Of a stretch of DNA of 14,619 bases, positions 12,674 to 14,619 are shown in pieces. The notes beneath the pieces were generated by a model. The model saw nothing but the letters and a program-made list of their open reading frames with translations. It was not told the origin of the DNA and searched no databases. The position numbers were made by a program, and so were the translations under genes. Position 1 is the first letter of the stretch, and the number at the start of each line of letters is the position of its first letter. This DNA comes from an uncultured Eubacteriales bacterium (lineage in GTDB: Bacteria > Bacillota > Clostridia > Peptostreptococcales > Anaerovoracaceae). The DNA lies in contig CADBSL010000174.1 in NCBI GenBank assembly GCA_902797345.1, positions 1 to 14,619 of the forward strand, in the 5' to 3' direction.

Positions 12674-14619
12674 ATGTCTATCAAGTATTTTATCGATGGC
12701 GTACGAGTTACAGCAGAGCCTTCCGATACCATCCTGACCTCAGCTCTGCGGGCAGGGATCGAGATCCCGACCCTGTGTTTTGATAAACGGACGGCGGTAT
12801 ACGGCGCCTGCGGCCTCTGCGTAGTAGAGGTGGAAAGGGTCCCGAAACTCCTGCGGGCCTGCAGCGCCAAGCCCCAGGAAGGCTACATCGTCCACACCAA
12901 GACCCCCCGGACCCTGCGGGCCCGGAGAACGGCTCTGGAACTGCTGCTCTCCGACCATACCGGAGACTGCCGGGGTCCCTGTAAACTGAATTGTCCGGCA
13001 ATGACCGATTGCCAGAAATATGTGAAAGAGATCGCCGAGGGGCGGTATAAGGATGCGGTGGAGACGATTTACGAACACTTCCCCTTCCCGGCCTCCATCG
13101 GACGGGTCTGCCCCCACCCCTGTGAAGACGCCTGCCGTCGGCAGATGGTGGAGGAACCACTGTCCATCGCCTTCCTGAAGGCCTTTGCAGCGGACAAGGT
13201 ACTGGCCAGCGACGACCCCTATGAAGTGCCGGTGGAACCGGATACCGGAAAGAAAGTCGTCATCATCGGCGGAGGTCCGGCGGGCCTCACCGCGGCCTAT
13301 TTCCTGAAGAGAAACGGCCACAGGGTCACCATCATGGACCAGCAGCCCAAGATGGGCGGGATGCTCCGTTATGGGATCCCGGAATACCGACTGCCCAAGG
13401 CGGTGCTGGATCAGGAGATCCAGATCATCGAAGATGCCGGCGTGGCCATGATCAATAACGTCAAACTGGGTCAGGACGTGACCTTTGACCGGATCCGGGA
13501 AGAGAACGACGCCGTGCTGATCGCCATGGGTGCCTGGAAGTCCAGCTCCATGCGGGTCCCCGGGGAAGACCTGGAGGGCGTGATCGGCGGGATCGACTTC
13601 CTGGAACAGGTAGGACTGGGTGAACGGCCGGTCCTGGGCAAGAGAGTCGCGGTCTGCGGCGGCGGCAATACTGCAATGGACTGCTGCCGGACAGCCGTCC
13701 GGCTCGGCGCCGAAGAAGTCTACGTCATTTATCGGAGAAGCCGCAATGAAATGCCGGCGGCGGATATTGAAATAGAAGAAGCAGAAGAAGAAGGCGTAAA
13801 ATTCCACTTCCTGCACAACCCATTGGAATTCCTGGGAGAAGACGGGAAAGTCACCGGGATCCGGCTCCAGAAAATGGAGCTGGGCGAACCGGATGCATCC
13901 GGCCGGAGAAACCCGGTGCCCATCGAAGGTGCCGTGGAAGAGATCGAGATCGACAACGTGCTGATGGCCATCGGCCAGGTGCCGGACTGCGGCGACCTGG
14001 AAGAAGTGGGCCTGACGAAGAAGGGCACCATCGCTGCGGATGAAATGACCTTCCGGACCCAGTTGGACAACGTTTTCGCTGCGGGAGATGTGACCAATAA
14101 AGGAGCGGGCATCGCCATCGAAGCCATCGCCGAAGGACAAAAGGCCGCCCTGTGCATCGATCGGTTCCTGAGAGGAGACAAGGTGCGCCGTCAGATCCCG
14201 TACTTTGTGACCAAGGAAGTCACACCGGAGGACTTCGAAGACCGGGAAAAGCAGTACCGGGCGAAGATGCCGGGATTGTCACCCGAAGAACGGAAGAACA
14301 ATTTCGAACCCATCTACTTCGGGTTCACCGAGGAACAGGCGATCGCGGAAGCGAAGCGCTGTCTGGAGTGCGACTGTCACGATTATTTCGACTGCCGTCT
14401 GATTCACTACGCCAACACCTTCCCGGACATCGACCCGGACAAGTACGCCGGGGAAGTCCACCACCGGCCGGACAAGGAAGTCACACCGCTGATCTCCCAC
14501 GACCCGGACAAGTGCATCCTCTGCGGATTGTGTTACCGCACCTGCGACCAGGTAGCCGGAAAGACCTTGATCGGGCTGTATAACCGGGGCTTTGCCACGG
14601 AGGTCAACCCCATGGTCAC
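12674..14619 (+). CDS. Large FAD/NADP(H)-dependent oxidoreductase with N- and C-terminal ferredoxin modules (3' end outside window)
   Basis: The frame is open for 648 codons to the window edge. Order: plant-type [2Fe-2S] domain (C35, C46, C49, C63); a GltD/NfnB-type cysteine-rich module (about 95-175; C99, C103, C107, C113, then CPHPCEDAC C146, C150, C154); an FAD Rossmann fold (VVIIGGGPAGLTAAYFL, about 195-215); a nested NADPH fold (VAVCGGGNTAMDCCRTAV, then YRRSRNEMPA with R354/R355 suited to the 2'-phosphate); and the FAD-closing AAGDVTNKGAGIAIEAIAEG (469-488). After these come RCLECDCHDYFDC (C563-C574) and a [4Fe-4S] motif CILCGLCYRTC (C614-C624) followed by NuoG/FdhA-like NRGF. AAAGGAGG (12658-12665) is eight bases before the ATG. 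Together with the upstream NuoE and NuoF subunits, this suggests an Stn-type NADP(H)/NAD(H)/ferredoxin enzyme; an FdhA- or hydrogenase-type continuation cannot be excluded. Confidence 0.9.
   Translation, partial: MSIKYFIDGVRVTAEPSDTILTSALRAGIEIPTLCFDKRTAVYGACGLCVVEVERVPKLLRACSAKPQEGYIVHTKTPRTLRARRTALELLLSDHTGDCRGPCKLNCPAMTDCQKYVKEIAEGRYKDAVETIYEHFPFPASIGRVCPHPCEDACRRQMVEEPLSIAFLKAFAADKVLASDDPYEVPVEPDTGKKVVIIGGGPAGLTAAYFLKRNGHRVTIMDQQPKMGGMLRYGIPEYRLPKAVLDQEIQIIEDAGVAMINNVKLGQDVTFDRIREENDAVLIAMGAWKSSSMRVPGEDLEGVIGGIDFLEQVGLGERPVLGKRVAVCGGGNTAMDCCRTAVRLGAEEVYVIYRRSRNEMPAADIEIEEAEEEGVKFHFLHNPLEFLGEDGKVTGIRLQKMELGEPDASGRRNPVPIEGAVEEIEIDNVLMAIGQVPDCGDLEEVGLTKKGTIAADEMTFRTQLDNVFAAGDVTNKGAGIAIEAIAEGQKAALCIDRFLRGDKVRRQIPYFVTKEVTPEDFEDREKQYRAKMPGLSPEERKNNFEPIYFGFTEEQAIAEAKRCLECDCHDYFDCRLIHYANTFPDIDPDKYAGEVHHRPDKEVTPLISHDPDKCILCGLCYRTCDQVAGKTLIGLYNRGFATEVNPMV

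Noticed and set aside
12740..14140. 466-codon open frame on the minus strand opposite the FAD oxidoreductase
   Set aside because: The sense strand carries a continuous, motif-rich flavoprotein; the antisense product shows no domain and no ribosome site.

Overview
The window looks like chromosomal DNA of an anaerobic, Gram-positive Clostridia-type bacterium. The evidence is the block rpsF-ssb-rpsR / yybS-gdpP-rplI-dnaB, which is arranged as in Firmicutes, a zinc-finger S18, a DnaD-type primosome protein, a c-di-AMP phosphodiesterase, and an iron-sulfur flavoprotein operon typical of fermentative or acetogenic anaerobes. Strong AGGAGG ribosome sites and TATAAT promoters agree with this. A family-level guess (for example Anaerovoracaceae or another Eubacteriales/Peptostreptococcales group) cannot be proven from the sequence alone. 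No mobile element, CRISPR array, tRNA or rRNA was seen.

Layout. Positions 1-1641 hold the 3' end of trpS and a class I aspartate-type aminotransferase. A clear promoter and a structured leader (1650-1755) start the rpsF-ssb-rpsR operon, which ends at an intrinsic terminator (2842-2872). Next comes a tightly packed block: a YybS-like membrane protein, GdpP, L9 and the replicative helicase. The helicase gene converges on a minus-strand DnaD-like gene across a bidirectional terminator (7654-7682). A divergent spacer (8960-9045) separates the DnaD-like gene from a plus-strand G5/M23 peptidoglycan hydrolase gene. After a 193-base AT-rich regulatory spacer, a redox operon runs off the right edge: a NuoE-like [2Fe-2S] subunit, a NuoF-like flavin/NAD subunit with an added 2x[4Fe-4S] tail, and a very large NfnB/GltD-like FAD protein with ferredoxin modules at both ends of the visible part.

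How they work together. The left two thirds are translation and replication housekeeping: two ribosomal operons, SSB, helicase and a probable primosome protein. The right third is an energy-metabolism complex. Its subunit make-up best fits a multi-subunit flavin-based electron-bifurcating enzyme of the Stn (Sporomusa-type Nfn) kind linking NAD(H), NADP(H) and ferredoxin. The third subunit is cut by the window edge, so this remains an inference.

Most worth a second look: the DnaD-like protein, whose C-terminus resembles the N-terminal zinc region of clostridial DnaC helicase loaders but has no ATPase; the Stn-like operon and the 9-bp inverted repeat around its -10 box; and the rpsF leader, where one arm can form two mutually exclusive helices, one of which reaches into the Shine-Dalgarno sequence.
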